DNA from: Owenweeksia sp965214115
GTDB lineage: Bacteria; Bacteroidota; Bacteroidia; Flavobacteriales; Schleiferiaceae
Assembly (NCBI GenBank): GCA_965214115.1
Contig: CBDCAU010000007.1
Location: 186,001-250,000, forward strand
Reading direction: 5' to 3'
DNA length: 64,000 nt
Below are positions 32,888 to 42,700 of this stretch, one piece after another. Positions within the stretch are counted from its first letter, which is position 1. Each line of letters starts with the position of its first letter. Made by a program: the position numbers and the translations under genes. The notes under the pieces are model-generated. The model saw nothing but the letters and a program-made list of their open reading frames with translations. It ran no database searches and was not told where the DNA came from.

Positions 32888-33804
32888 TTTTTGAGCCATT
32901 TCAAGGGCCAAGGCAAATGGTTGTACACCAGCCGCATATAATTTTCTTCGCGCGCCCCGAAGCCTTTATAAAAGCGCGCCAGACTTTCCGCGTTGCTTCC
33001 TTCAAAATCCAGCAAGAGCGGGCGGCCACTGGCAAAAATGATATATTCGTTCAATAGATAAAACATTGCCCCCGCCTCGCGCCCCTGCGAATTGACGCCC
33101 GTAAAAAGTAAAGTAACCCGTCGTTCGTTTTCGATAAAAAAGGCGCCGGCCAGCACTTGGTTTCCTTCGCCATACACCGTCCATAATTTGCCCATTCCCT
33201 TGTGAATGCACTGGTACATTATTTTTTTGATATTTTGATAAAATTGCTCGTCCAGTTTTAATTTTTTTCCTTGGTTTTCTTTAAAGATTTGTACTAAAAT
33301 TTCAGGGCCATCATTCTCGAAAACGGAAAGCTTTTTATCGTTCGATTTTTTGATGTTCCTCCGCGTGTTGGATTTGTAACCGTGGTAAATTTCGCGGTAC
33401 GAAACATTTAAGTTCAAAACCAAGTTCCGGTTGATTTCTGCTTTAAAGTCGCCCAAATTTTGGGTGTCCGCCCATTGGTTTTCATTCAAAAAAACATCTG
33501 CAAATCGGCAGTGCTTTTTCATTTCCGCGATAAAACCCAGCATCTGCTTTTCCGTCAAATTCCGTTTGGAAAAAAAACCTAACTGCTGAATCCCGAACGG
33601 GCGGTAGAAATATTTTAACCCCAGTTTCCGTCGCCACGGGAGCGGCCACACTGCATTGTAATCATTGAGGATCAGCGCGTCCCAATTTTCGCAAACCGTA
33701 TCCAAATACCAACTGAGGGCGTAAGGCAGCCCGCTTTGGTCGAGCCGCACGCAGAGGTCGAATTTGGCGCGGTCTATCGTGTGGTTTTTGGCATAGCGAA
33801 TCAT
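32884..33804 (-). CDS. FemAB/BioF2-like GNAT-fold acyltransferase
   Basis: A 306-residue protein from the ATG at 33804, overlapping the stop of the deacetylase gene (ATGA). Features such as RNLVLNLNVSYREIYHGYKSNTRRNIKKS, a central GAFFIENERRVTLLFTGVNSQGREAGAMFYLLNEYI and LLLDFEGSNAESLARFYKGFGA match the GNAT-related FemAB/BioF2 acetyltransferases that act on cell-wall or exopolysaccharide substrates. The partnership with a polysaccharide deacetylase suggests N-acyl editing of a surface polymer. The exact donor and acceptor are unknown. Confidence 0.8.
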   Translation of the reverse strand: MIRYAKNHTIDRAKFDLCVRLDQSGLPYALSWYLDTVCENWDALILNDYNAVWPLPWRRKLGLKYFYRPFGIQQLGFFSKRNLTEKQMLGFIAEMKKHCRFADVFLNENQWADTQNLGDFKAEINRNLVLNLNVSYREIYHGYKSNTRRNIKKSNDKKLSVFENDGPEILVQIFKENQGKKLKLDEQFYQNIKKIMYQCIHKGMGKLWTVYGEGNQVLAGAFFIENERRVTLLFTGVNSQGREAGAMFYLLNEYIIFASGRPLLLDFEGSNAESLARFYKGFGAREENYMRLVYNHLPWPLKWLKK

Positions 33805-35105
33805 ACGGCCGCTTTTACCATTTCTAAGAATACGTGATTCCAGCCTTTCCATTCGGGCATTTTTTCGCTATAAACGCGGTTATGCCAAACGGGTATAAAT
33901 TCGCCGCCAAATTGTTTATAAACTTTTATATAGTTTATGATTTCGATAAAGGCTTTTTCGGGCGGCAGTTTTTTATAATAAATATAGGTGCCATCCATAA
34001 AGGGAAAAGGATGCACGGTAAGCGGTGTTTCGGCTTCCACTTCCAGATCATAAAAGCGAAAGGGATGGCAGATGCCGGCGCGGAAACCCGGCTCGGCGGC
34101 AAAGCCCATCGTGTAATCATCGGTGATGTCCAAGTCCATCAAGGTACGGTAAGTCTCTGGCAGCGATAGTTTTAGATAATGTTGCCGACTGTGGTTTACA
34201 TCAATGTTCAGGATGTTCTCCAGCCGAACGAGTTCTTCTTCCATCAGCTTGGGTTTGCCGCTGGCCGCATAAGACGGGTGGATGCCCACTTTGCAAAAAT
34301 CGTTGATGCTTTTCAAATATTTGTGCAATCGGTTGCTGTAAAAAGCCAAGCCGCGATCGTATTTCGCCAAGCGCGCAAAAAGCGCAAAATAGATGCTATC
34401 ATACCCGTATTTTTCTTGCCATTTCAATTGTTGTTCAAACGTTTCAAAGGGATCTTTTTCGATGCCTACCAAAACTTTAAAACGACTCGCTATTTCCTTG
34501 AAATCAAAATTCAACAAATCCTTGGCAAAAGCACCCATCACCCGCAGCGGGCCGCGCCCCAAATAGGCGTAGGCCACGTCCACGTCCACGCTGTTCAAAA
34601 AGCGGTAGTGCGGCCGCCTGAATTTCAGGTTGGGATTTTGGCGCTGCAAGACGTCCGCCAGCATCTCCGCGTATTCGTTGACCAAGGGGCGATGCAGCGC
34701 GCCATTTTTGTGCATAAAACTTTCCTTGGCGGGAAAACGGCCGTGCTGGTCGGCAATGTGGGGAAGGTATTCCTCGTAGCGGCTCACCAAAAAAAACGAG
34801 GCCGCCAGCGGGTCGAAGGGCAGGGAAGACGTTTTGCTGGTGCTAAAAAAAACGGGGCAGTTTTCATATTCCGAAATCGAAATGTCCTGCTCAAAAATGT
34901 CCGAATCGAACAGCAAATTGGTGGCTTGCAAAAACACGCCGCTCTGCAGCGGCTCTTTGGAATAGTTGAGCTTGGCGATGTTGCTCTGCAAATATTCCTC
35001 GCGCTCGTTGGTGAATTTTACTTCCAGCCCCAGCAGTTGACCCAATACCAGCCGGGCGATATAGCGGAAGCGCGACGAATTTTTTTCGGAATAGACTAAG
35101 AGCAT
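33801..35105 (-). CDS. Polysaccharide deacetylase family protein
   Basis: A 434-residue protein. The N-terminal third (FEQDISISEYENCPVFFSTSK, LPFDPLAASFFLVSRYEEYL) is the DUF7033-like domain seen before deacetylase domains in Bacteroidota. The C-terminal part carries the NodB-like landmarks: NSVDVDVAYAYLGRGPLR (metal-binding Asp), the KVGIHPSYAAS motif (His-Pro-Ser), and ITDDYTMGFAAEPGFRAGICHPFRFYD. It probably deacetylates an exopolysaccharide or lipid-linked sugar. No signal peptide is evident. It is the first gene of a three-gene overlapping operon with a FemAB-like acyltransferase and a YjjG phosphatase. Confidence 0.85.
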   Translation of the reverse strand: MLLVYSEKNSSRFRYIARLVLGQLLGLEVKFTNEREEYLQSNIAKLNYSKEPLQSGVFLQATNLLFDSDIFEQDISISEYENCPVFFSTSKTSSLPFDPLAASFFLVSRYEEYLPHIADQHGRFPAKESFMHKNGALHRPLVNEYAEMLADVLQRQNPNLKFRRPHYRFLNSVDVDVAYAYLGRGPLRVMGAFAKDLLNFDFKEIASRFKVLVGIEKDPFETFEQQLKWQEKYGYDSIYFALFARLAKYDRGLAFYSNRLHKYLKSINDFCKVGIHPSYAASGKPKLMEEELVRLENILNIDVNHSRQHYLKLSLPETYRTLMDLDITDDYTMGFAAEPGFRAGICHPFRFYDLEVEAETPLTVHPFPFMDGTYIYYKKLPPEKAFIEIINYIKVYKQFGGEFIPVWHNRVYSEKMPEWKGWNHVFLEMVKAAV

Positions 35106-35203
35106 CGGGCGAATTTAGGAATCAGGTGTCAGAATGGAGGAATCAGGTTTCGGGTTTCAGGAATCAGAATACAGAATTGGGTTAAGTAAATCTTCTCACT
35201 AAA

Positions 35204-35328
35204 ATCACCCATCACCCATCACCCATCACCCATCACCCATCACCCATCACCCATCACCCATCACCCATCACCCATCACCCATCACCCATCACCCATCACC
35301 CATCACCCATCACCCATCACCCATCACC
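35204..35328. repeat. 7-bp tandem repeat, 17 copies (ATCACCC)n, abutting radC
   Basis: Seventeen perfect copies of ATCACCC (35204-35322) followed by ATCACC; the next bases, TCA, are the complement of the radC stop codon. The array occupies the space downstream of radC and upstream of the deacetylase operon, so its length could affect transcription of that operon. Confidence 0.97.
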
Positions 35329-36027
35329 TCACAAAGCCCCCTGTTCCGCAAAACTATAATACCCATCCTCGCAAATAATGACGTGGTCCATCACGCGGAT
35401 TTCCATCAGTTCGCCGGCTTTTTTCAGGGTGGTGGTCAGTAGGCGGTCTTGGTGGCTGGGGGTCAGGTTTCCGCTGGGATGGTTGTGGGCCAGCACGATG
35501 TCGGTGGCTTTTTCTTTCAATGCCTCGGCAAAAATCATCCGCTTGTCCGCCGGCGTGGAATTCAGCCCGCCCCTGCCGATGCAGCGGTAGTTCAGCACCT
35601 TGTTGCCGCCGCCGAGAAACACTATCCAGAATTCTTCGTAGTCCAAGTGGCCCAGGTGGGGGTGGAGTAGCTCAAAAGTGTCGCGCCCCTCGCAGATGCG
35701 GCGCAGCCCGGCCGATTCGGTTTGCCGCCGCCGCGCGCCCAGCTCCAGCGCGCCGATAATGTTGATGGCCTTGGCCTCGCCCACGCCCTTGAATTCCTTT
35801 AAATCCTCCACGCCCAGGCGCGCCAGTTTCCCCAGATCGTTTTGCACGGAGGCCAAAATCCGCTTGGCCAGATCCACGGCCGTCTCGTTGCGGCTGCCGC
35901 TGCCCAGCTGGATGGCCAAAAGTTCCGCATCGCTCAGCGCGGCACGGCCTTTCAGCAGCAGCTTCTCGCGCGGGCGGTCGTCCTCGGCCCAGCTTTTTAT
36001 GCCTTTTGGGATGATGTATTCTTTCAT
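35329..36027 (-). CDS. radC: RadC family JAB-domain protein
   Basis: A 232-residue protein from the ATG at 36027 (MKEYIIPKGIKSWAEDDRPREKLL). An N-terminal helix-hairpin-helix region (LKEFKGVGEAKAINIIGALELG) is followed by a JAB/MPN+ metalloprotease-like domain with the HNHPSGNLTPSHQD metal-binding motif and upstream Glu in YEEFWIVF. The family was named for DNA repair, but its function is unclear; many members sit on mobile elements. The 7-bp minisatellite begins exactly at its stop. A terminator-like hairpin lies just upstream, separating it from yceI. Confidence 0.92.
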   Translation of the reverse strand: MKEYIIPKGIKSWAEDDRPREKLLLKGRAALSDAELLAIQLGSGSRNETAVDLAKRILASVQNDLGKLARLGVEDLKEFKGVGEAKAINIIGALELGARRRQTESAGLRRICEGRDTFELLHPHLGHLDYEEFWIVFLGGGNKVLNYRCIGRGGLNSTPADKRMIFAEALKEKATDIVLAHNHPSGNLTPSHQDRLLTTTLKKAGELMEIRVMDHVIICEDGYYSFAEQGAL

Positions 36028-36053
36028 AGAAAAATACCAAGCCGCCAAAATAG

Positions 36054-36089
36054 AAAATGCCGCCCACCCAAAACGGGGAGCGGCATTTT
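36054..36089 (-). terminator. Hairpin terminator after the YceI gene
   Basis: AAAATGCCGC (36054-36063) pairs with GCGGCATTTT (36080-36089) around a 16-base loop, giving a stem followed by TTTTCTATTTT on the minus strand. It lies between the yceI-like stop and radC. Confidence 0.7.
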
Positions 36090-36113
36090 GTTTTTAGATT
36101 TTCTTGAAATCGC

Positions 36114-36791
36114 TTAGGACTTTTTGGCCTTCACGTCGATTTTCAGTTTCACGTTGTTGGAAATCATCTTGTCTTTCGCCAGGCCTTCTATATTCTCGCT
36201 GCCATATTTCACGTCCCACTTGGTGCGGTCGATGGCAAATTCGGGCGTGCTGATTTGTATCATATCGTCCGTCATATCCACCTTGGCGGGAAAGGTGATG
36301 TTGTTTTCTTGGCCGCGCATCTTCAGGTTTCCGCTGATGTTGTGCGTCACGCCGTTTTCGCCGTTCTCGGCTTTTTGGGCACCGGTGATGGTGAACATTG
36401 CTTCGGGATATTCCCCCACGTTGAAAAAATCAGGGCTCTTCAAATGTCCCACCAGCTTAGCTTTTTCTCCTTCCTTTTCCAAATCTTCGTTGGTCAAAGA
36501 GTTCATATCAATGGTGAATTTCCCGCCCACCAGTTTTCCGTCTTTGGTCATAAACTCGCCGTCTTTCACTTGGAGCGTGCCGTTGTGCGAATCGCCGCCC
36601 ACCACTTTGTAGCCCGTCCACATAACTTCATCGCCCTCGGTCATCAGGGCGTAAGTCCCATCGGTATCCTCCATTTCCATTTCCTCCATTTCGGCTTTTT
36701 CAGTGGTTTCCACGGTTTCTTCCGGGGCATTGCTACAAGCGAAGGTGAATCCCAAAGCGGCCATCGTCAAAATGTTTGTTGCTTTTTTCAT
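36114..36791 (-). CDS. YceI-family lipoprotein
   Basis: A 225-residue protein with a lipoprotein signal (AALGFTFACS, lipid-modified Cys19), an acidic linker (EEMEMEDTDG) and then the YceI lipocalin-like beta barrel: VMWTGYKVVGGDSHNGTLQV, GGKFTIDMNSLTNEDLE, LVGHLKSPDFFNVGEYPEAMF and a final ISNNVKLKIDVKAKK. YceI proteins bind isoprenoid lipids or small amphiphiles in the periplasm. Own promoter and terminator. Confidence 0.93.
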   Translation of the reverse strand: MKKATNILTMAALGFTFACSNAPEETVETTEKAEMEEMEMEDTDGTYALMTEGDEVMWTGYKVVGGDSHNGTLQVKDGEFMTKDGKLVGGKFTIDMNSLTNEDLEKEGEKAKLVGHLKSPDFFNVGEYPEAMFTITGAQKAENGENGVTHNISGNLKMRGQENNITFPAKVDMTDDMIQISTPEFAIDRTKWDVKYGSENIEGLAKDKMISNNVKLKIDVKAKKS

Positions 36792-36822
36792 TGTGTTTTG
36801 GATTGTTGTTTAAACATCGGTG

Positions 36823-36830
36823 CAAAAGTA
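36823..36830 (-). promoter_or_regulatory. Putative -7 box for the YceI gene
   Basis: TACTTTTG on the minus strand fits TAnnTTTG and lies 32 bases before the ATG. A TTG at 36848-36846 gives a spacing slightly shorter than usual. Confidence 0.5.
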
Positions 36831-36910
36831 GTACAACAATTCTTACAACCTATCACGCTGGTGGTTCGTGCGATTGATTTTATTGATGATACAAAAAGAA
36901 GAGCGGAAAT

Positions 36911-39631
36911 TTAGCGCAGCATCACTTTTCGATTGGAAATGCCTTCCGAATCCATAAGCGTGAAAATGTAGAGCCCAGCGGGTTGCCCGTCCAAGTTCAC
37001 TTCCGCTTCGCGCTGGGAGATTTGTTTTTCCAAAATCATTTTTCCGGTAAGGTCAAAAACGCGCAACTCCGCTTGGCCTCGGTAGTTTTCGATATGAATG
37101 TGAAACCTGCCATCACCCGGGTTGGGGAAAACGGCGAAGTTCGCTTCGCGCCGCGCTTCGATTTCCGGCAGGCCCACGCCCACGTATTTCTTTCCTTTGA
37201 AATATTGCAGCCCGCCGCCATTGTTGCCCAATAGCATATCCACGAAACCGTCGCCGTCCAAGTCCGCCACGGCCGGCGCGCTGCGGTTGACGTGGTAGTA
37301 ATTTTCGGAATTCAAGAAAGAAGGCGTCAAAGAAATCCGCACGTTGGGCCGCTTGTTTATTACCGTTTTCAAAGGCTGGTTGCAGCCGTTGGTCATCGTT
37401 TGGTTGTTCTGCAAACTGCCCAAAGCGTGGCTGGGCCAGCCCACGTCGGTCATTTGGACGTGCACGTTGTTATTATTTTGTCCCCTGCCATAGCAGATTT
37501 CAACCGCCAAATTGGACTCACCGTCCCACAGGAATGACTCGCGCAAATTGACGAATGCCCAGCCTGGTTGATTGGGAAAGGATTGGGTAGTAGTGCCATA
37601 ACTGCGCACATTTTCCAGCCCCGTCAAAAAATCGGTGAGGATGGTGTCGGCCACGTTTTTTAATTGCACCGTGATGCCGTTGAACATAGTCGCGTTATTG
37701 CTGGAGGTGACGTAAAACGCCAAAGATTTGATAAAGCCGTATTCCAAGCCCGCCTGTTTTAGCTCGCTCGCACGAATCAAAAATTGATTGCGGCCATTCT
37801 TCTTTTCGGTGCCGAAGGGAGTTTCCTCAAAATCTTGGCTCTCCAACGTGCCACTGCCCACCGTGGCTTCTATTTGAGTGGGCAATGTGGCTACGTTGGC
37901 CACACTATCATATTGGAAAAGGCCATTGGACGAACTCCCCACGAAAAGGTTGGCCTTCCCGTTGGCTTCGAATACATAAGGGATGCTGAGTCCAAAACTC
38001 CCCGTTTGCGCTTTCACATCCACACCGCCAAACGAGGGGCTGAACAGTGTGAAATTTGGGGCGTTGGTGGTATTGTTTTTATAATAATAAATGGTGCCCA
38101 ACTCATTTCCCACCAGTAAGTCCAAGTCGCCGTCGTCATCCATATCATATAAAAAAGGCGCGGCATTGTTGCCCACATCAATGGCGACCGTACCCGCGAT
38201 TATCCCAGCGGTTTCGAGGGTAAAGCTGGGAGTGGTGGCGCTGGAATTTTTAAAATAATGAATCATCCCGTTGGCATCGCCGATGAGCATATCCAAATCG
38301 CCATCGCCGTCCAAATCGCCAAAGGCGGGGATGGTGCCCTTGCCCAGTCCGTATTGGCTGATGTTCAGGAAGTTGCTGTCCAAAAGCGTAAATTCAGGCC
38401 GCGATGAAGTCCCGGTATTTTTCAGATACCAATAAAAATGATATTGGGAATCTGACTGGATAAACGCGCTGGAATTGGCCACCACGAGATCCAAAAGGCT
38501 GTCCCCGTCCAAATCCACCAGTCGCGGCACGGCGCCCTCGCCCAAGTCCATCATCTTGCCTTGGACAAAATCACTTTGTTCATATTGAAAATCGGGGGTG
38601 GCGGTGGCCGAAACGTCTTTGTAAAGATGCAGGCTTTTGCGGTTGATGTTTTCACCGTTGGGCAAAAAAGGACTGGCCAAAAGATCTTTTTGCCCATCAA
38701 AATTTACATCTTCATAAAAGGTGGCTGGGAACTTGTGCACGTCGATACTTTGACCGGTGGTGGGATAGAGCGTATCCTGGGATATAAAGACGGTGCTGTC
38801 CTTGGTGCCGCCGTTGTAAAGGGCTGTGATGTCGGAAAACGAAACATTGCCCAGCAACAAATCCTGCACATCGTCCGCGTCCAAATCCAGCAAAAGCATT
38901 GAGCTACCGGAATGTTGCACCTTCTTTTTGAAGGGTGGGCACTCTTTGAGCAACGCAGAACGGTACAGCCCGCTTTCCAAAAAATAGCCCCAGCAAAGCG
39001 ACGACACGCTAAAGTTCAGGCCGCAATTGGTCAGGTTCTCGTGAAATTCCACCGTGACTCCGGAGTTGGTGAACACAAAAATATCCAAGTCTCCATCATC
39101 ATCGATGTCAGATATGGCGGGCATATTGCCTTCATTGTTGAAAAGGAGTGTCGGCCCGCCTGGTAGCACGGTGCCCAAAAAATTGCCACCGTTGGCCGGG
39201 GTAAAAGATAACTCGGATGTGCTGGTGTTCTCCCACACCAAAATGCTGTTGGCTTTATTAAAAAAAATATCTTTTTTGCCGTCGCAGTTGTAGTCTTTGA
39301 TAAGCATCCAAGTGCCGATTACCGGAAATTTTGCTTCGAACTCCGGTGCGTATTCATAATACTGCTGGCCGGCCGCGCCTTTTGTCAAATACGTCATCAA
39401 ATGTTTTCCCGAATTGTCGGCGATGACCAAATCTTGGATGCCGTCCAAATCCAAGTCGATGGTATTGACCTGCGCATTGTTGAGGCCTCCCGCCCACGCA
39501 TATTGCAAGCTATCCGTTCCCACGGTGAGTTTTACATCGTTGGTGGCGTCAAAGTCGAAGAGGTTGGGGGTTTGCGCAAGGGCCGAGAGGCAAAATAGTG
39601 AAAGGCAGACGAGCGTGGCGGAAATTTTCAT
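36911..39631 (-). CDS. T9SS type A sorting-domain protein with FG-GAP/VCBS repeats
   Basis: The true start is the ATG at 39631 (MKISATLVCLSLFCLSALAQ), giving 906 residues; the open frame to 39700 adds a non-signal extension. The body holds repeated FG-GAP/VCBS units, each with a Ca-binding DxDxDG loop: DLDLDGIQDL, DIDDDGDLDIF, DLDGDGDLDML, DMDDDGDLDLLVGNE, DLDGDGFVDMLLGNN. These form integrin-alpha-like beta propellers. The C-terminal NFAVFPNPGDGRFHIHI and AGLYIFTLMDS is a T9SS sorting domain. Likely a cell-surface adhesin or binding protein. Confidence 0.9.
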   Translation of the reverse strand: MKISATLVCLSLFCLSALAQTPNLFDFDATNDVKLTVGTDSLQYAWAGGLNNAQVNTIDLDLDGIQDLVIADNSGKHLMTYLTKGAAGQQYYEYAPEFEAKFPVIGTWMLIKDYNCDGKKDIFFNKANSILVWENTSTSELSFTPANGGNFLGTVLPGGPTLLFNNEGNMPAISDIDDDGDLDIFVFTNSGVTVEFHENLTNCGLNFSVSSLCWGYFLESGLYRSALLKECPPFKKKVQHSGSSMLLLDLDADDVQDLLLGNVSFSDITALYNGGTKDSTVFISQDTLYPTTGQSIDVHKFPATFYEDVNFDGQKDLLASPFLPNGENINRKSLHLYKDVSATATPDFQYEQSDFVQGKMMDLGEGAVPRLVDLDGDSLLDLVVANSSAFIQSDSQYHFYWYLKNTGTSSRPEFTLLDSNFLNISQYGLGKGTIPAFGDLDGDGDLDMLIGDANGMIHYFKNSSATTPSFTLETAGIIAGTVAIDVGNNAAPFLYDMDDDGDLDLLVGNELGTIYYYKNNTTNAPNFTLFSPSFGGVDVKAQTGSFGLSIPYVFEANGKANLFVGSSSNGLFQYDSVANVATLPTQIEATVGSGTLESQDFEETPFGTEKKNGRNQFLIRASELKQAGLEYGFIKSLAFYVTSSNNATMFNGITVQLKNVADTILTDFLTGLENVRSYGTTTQSFPNQPGWAFVNLRESFLWDGESNLAVEICYGRGQNNNNVHVQMTDVGWPSHALGSLQNNQTMTNGCNQPLKTVINKRPNVRISLTPSFLNSENYYHVNRSAPAVADLDGDGFVDMLLGNNGGGLQYFKGKKYVGVGLPEIEARREANFAVFPNPGDGRFHIHIENYRGQAELRVFDLTGKMILEKQISQREAEVNLDGQPAGLYIFTLMDSEGISNRKVMLR

Positions 39632-39729
39632 TCTATGGGAATTTTTATAAAAAGCAAATATAAAAAACGCCCCGTGGCAAGACCCTAAAGAATAAGCCAC
39701 CGCGCATTAGGATTTATTGCGTGAAACTC

Positions 39730-39737
39730 TATATTTG
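39730..39737 (+). promoter_or_regulatory. Putative -7 box for secDF
   Basis: TATATTTG matches TAnnTTTG and ends 37 bases before the ATG at 39775. Because it lies inside the longer open frame beginning at 39721, it supports the shorter start. Confidence 0.55.
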
Positions 39738-39774
39738 CCGACCTTTTCAAAACCTTGAAAAATTTTCACAAGTA

Positions 39775-42700
39775 ATGCAAAACAAAGGAGTTATCCGTTT
39801 TTTCGCCATTCTGTTCGCGGTGGCTTGTCTGTATCAATTGTCGTTTACTTTCATTTCCAACCGTGTAGAGAACGACGCCGAGGAGTACGCCAACGGCGAT
39901 TATGCCAAAGAGCAGCGCTACTTGGATTCGATGAACTCGGAGGAAGTGTATAACATAGGCGTGAAGAATTTTACTTTCAACGAAGTAAAAGAGCGCGAGA
40001 TAAACTTGGGGCTGGACCTGCGCGGCGGGATGAACGTGATAATGGAAGTGCAGGTGCGCGACATCCTGAAAGAGCTTTCCAACAAAAGCGACTCGCCCCT
40101 GCTGGCTGCGGCCCTGCAGCGCGCCGACGAAAAAGCCGCCGATAGCCAAGACGACTACCTGACCAATTTTTTCGATGCTTTTGACGAGGTAAAAAACGAG
40201 CAGAACGCCAATGTGAGCCTGAGTGACCCCACGCTGTTCGGCACCAAGGAAATGAACGACCGCTTGGGTTTCAACGCTTCCGACGATGACGTGAAAGAGG
40301 CCATTCGCGGGGACGTGGACGCGGCGGTGGACAACGTGTACACCGTGCTGCGCGCGCGGATCGACCAGTTTGGCGTGGTGCAGCCCAACATTCAAAGGCT
40401 GGAAAACGGCGGGCGCATTTTAGTGGAATTGCCCGGCGTGAAAGATCCCGACCGGGTGAAAAAGCTGCTGCAATCCACCGCCGAGCTGCAGTTTTGGAAA
40501 TTGTACGATACCTACGAACTCGCGCCTTTTTTCAATGCGATGATCGAAAAAATCGGCACGGTGGAAATGAAGGATTCCAACGATGTGGACGGCGGCGACG
40601 GCGATATTCTGGATCAAATCCAAGCGGAAGACGAAGAAGACGACTTGGCCTTTGAAGACGTATCGGCGGCGGACGCGGACGGCGATTCTGCCGAAGGAAC
40701 GGCCGCTTCCGCGCAACTTGACGAAAGAGACGACTCCACCTTGGCCACGGGCGACACCACCGGCTCGCCCAATGCCGTCAGCCCGTTTTTACGGGTTTTC
40801 CAGTTCAACCTGAACGAGCAGGGCCAGTTCAACGAGGGCGCCATTATCGGTTTTGCGAGGGCGAAAGACACGGCCAAGATCAACGGCTATTTCAACGACC
40901 GCCAGATTCGCAGCCTTTTGGTGGGCGAGCAGCGCTACGCGGAATTCTTGTGGAGCGCCATCCCCACGGAAAATGACATTTTGTACCTCTTTGCCGCCAA
41001 GGGCACCCGCGACGGCGCGCCCGCTTTGGAAGGCGACGTGATCACCGACGCCCGCCAAGATTTTGACCAGCGCAACCGCGCCATCGTGAGTATGACGATG
41101 AACAACATCGGCTCGCAAAAATGGGCCAAGCTGACCAAAGAAGCCTCCGAGCAAACGCCGAAAAAGTCGGTGGCCGTGGTTTTGGACGGCTACGTGTATT
41201 CCTTCCCCCAAGTGCAGGGCGAAATCACGGGCGGCAGTACGCAAATCACCGGCAACTTTACGGTGCAAGAGGCGCAGGATTTGGCCAACAAACTGAAAGC
41301 GGGCAAGCTGCCCGTGGCCGCCAAGATTATCCAGGCGGACATCGTGGGGCCGTCTTTGGGCCAAGAAGCTATTTCGGCCGGGCTGTGGTCGTTCGTCATC
41401 GCGCTCGGCATCGTGATGATTTATATGATTTTTTACTACAACCGCGCGGGCATCGCTTCTGATATTGCGCTGATTGTCAATATGTTTTTCATCTTCGGCG
41501 TGTTGGCCTCGCTGGGCGCGGTGCTTACCCTGCCGGGGATTGCGGGTATCGTTTTGACCATTGGTATGGCGGTGGACGCCAACGTTCTCATTTACGAACG
41601 GATCCGAGAAGAACTCGCCAACGGCAAGGGTTTGCGTCTGGCTGTGAAAGACGGTTACAACAATGCCTACAGTTCGATTATTGATGCGAACGTGACCACC
41701 TTTTTGACAGGCGTCATATTATATGCGTTCGGAACGGGGCCCATCCGTGGTTTTGCCACCACTTTGATCATCGGTATTTTGACCTCGCTTTTCTGCGCGA
41801 TTTTCATCACCCGCCTTATTTTCGAATTCCGTTTGGACAGGAAAAAGACCATCCCTTTTTCCACCAAACTGACCAAGGGCGCTTTCAAGAATATCAATAT
41901 TGATTTCCTTTCCAAACGGAAAATCGCCTACGCCATCAGCACGCTGATTATCGTGGGAGGCGTCATTTCACTTTTGACGCGCGGCCTCAACTATGGGGTA
42001 GATTTCGTGGGCGGGCGAACGTATCAAGTGCGGTTCGATCAGCCGGTCAACGCCTCCGCCATCCAATCGGACTTGGGGCAGTATTTTATCAATGAGGCCG
42101 GCCAGCCCGTGGCGCCCGAGGTAAAAACCATCGGCGAGGACAATCAGGTGGTGATTACCACCAAATACAAAATCGACGAAACGGGCACCGAAGTGAGCGA
42201 CGAAATCAAAGAAAAACTGTACGACGGTTTGCAGCAATTTTATGCCAACGCGCCGGCCCGCGAAGCATTTCTTTCCGAGGCGGAAGGCAACGGCGACATT
42301 GGCATCGTGGCCGAGCGGCAAGTGGGCCCCACCATTGCGGACGATATTAAAAAGTCCGCCTTTTGGGCCATTTTGCTGGCGCTGGTCGTCATCTTCCTTT
42401 ATATCTTTATACGGTTCAGCCGCTGGCAGTTTAGCCTCGGCGCGGTGGCCGCCGCCTTCCACGATGTTTTGATCGTGCTTTCGGTCTTCTCCATTTTATA
42501 TGGAATCCTGCCGTTTTCGTTGGAAATCGACCAAGCCTTTATCGCGGCGGTCCTTACGGTGATCGGTTATTCGCTCAACGACACCGTGGTGGTTTTCGAC
42601 AGGATTCGCGAATACGTCCGCACCCACAGCAAGCGCAAACCGATGAACACCGTGGTGAACGATGCCTTGAACAGCACGCTCAGCCGCACGGTCAATACGT

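Noticed and set aside
34179..35099. 306-residue plus-strand ORF
   Set aside because: Antisense to the polysaccharide deacetylase, whose domain signatures are clear; it is a shadow.
35204..35328. CRISPR array
   Set aside because: The repeat is a 7-bp perfect tandem without spacers, so it is a minisatellite; no cas gene in the window.
39721..39774. Longer start for SecDF
   Set aside because: It would contain the -7 box and lacks a signal-like beginning; the ATG at 39775 gives the expected N-terminus.
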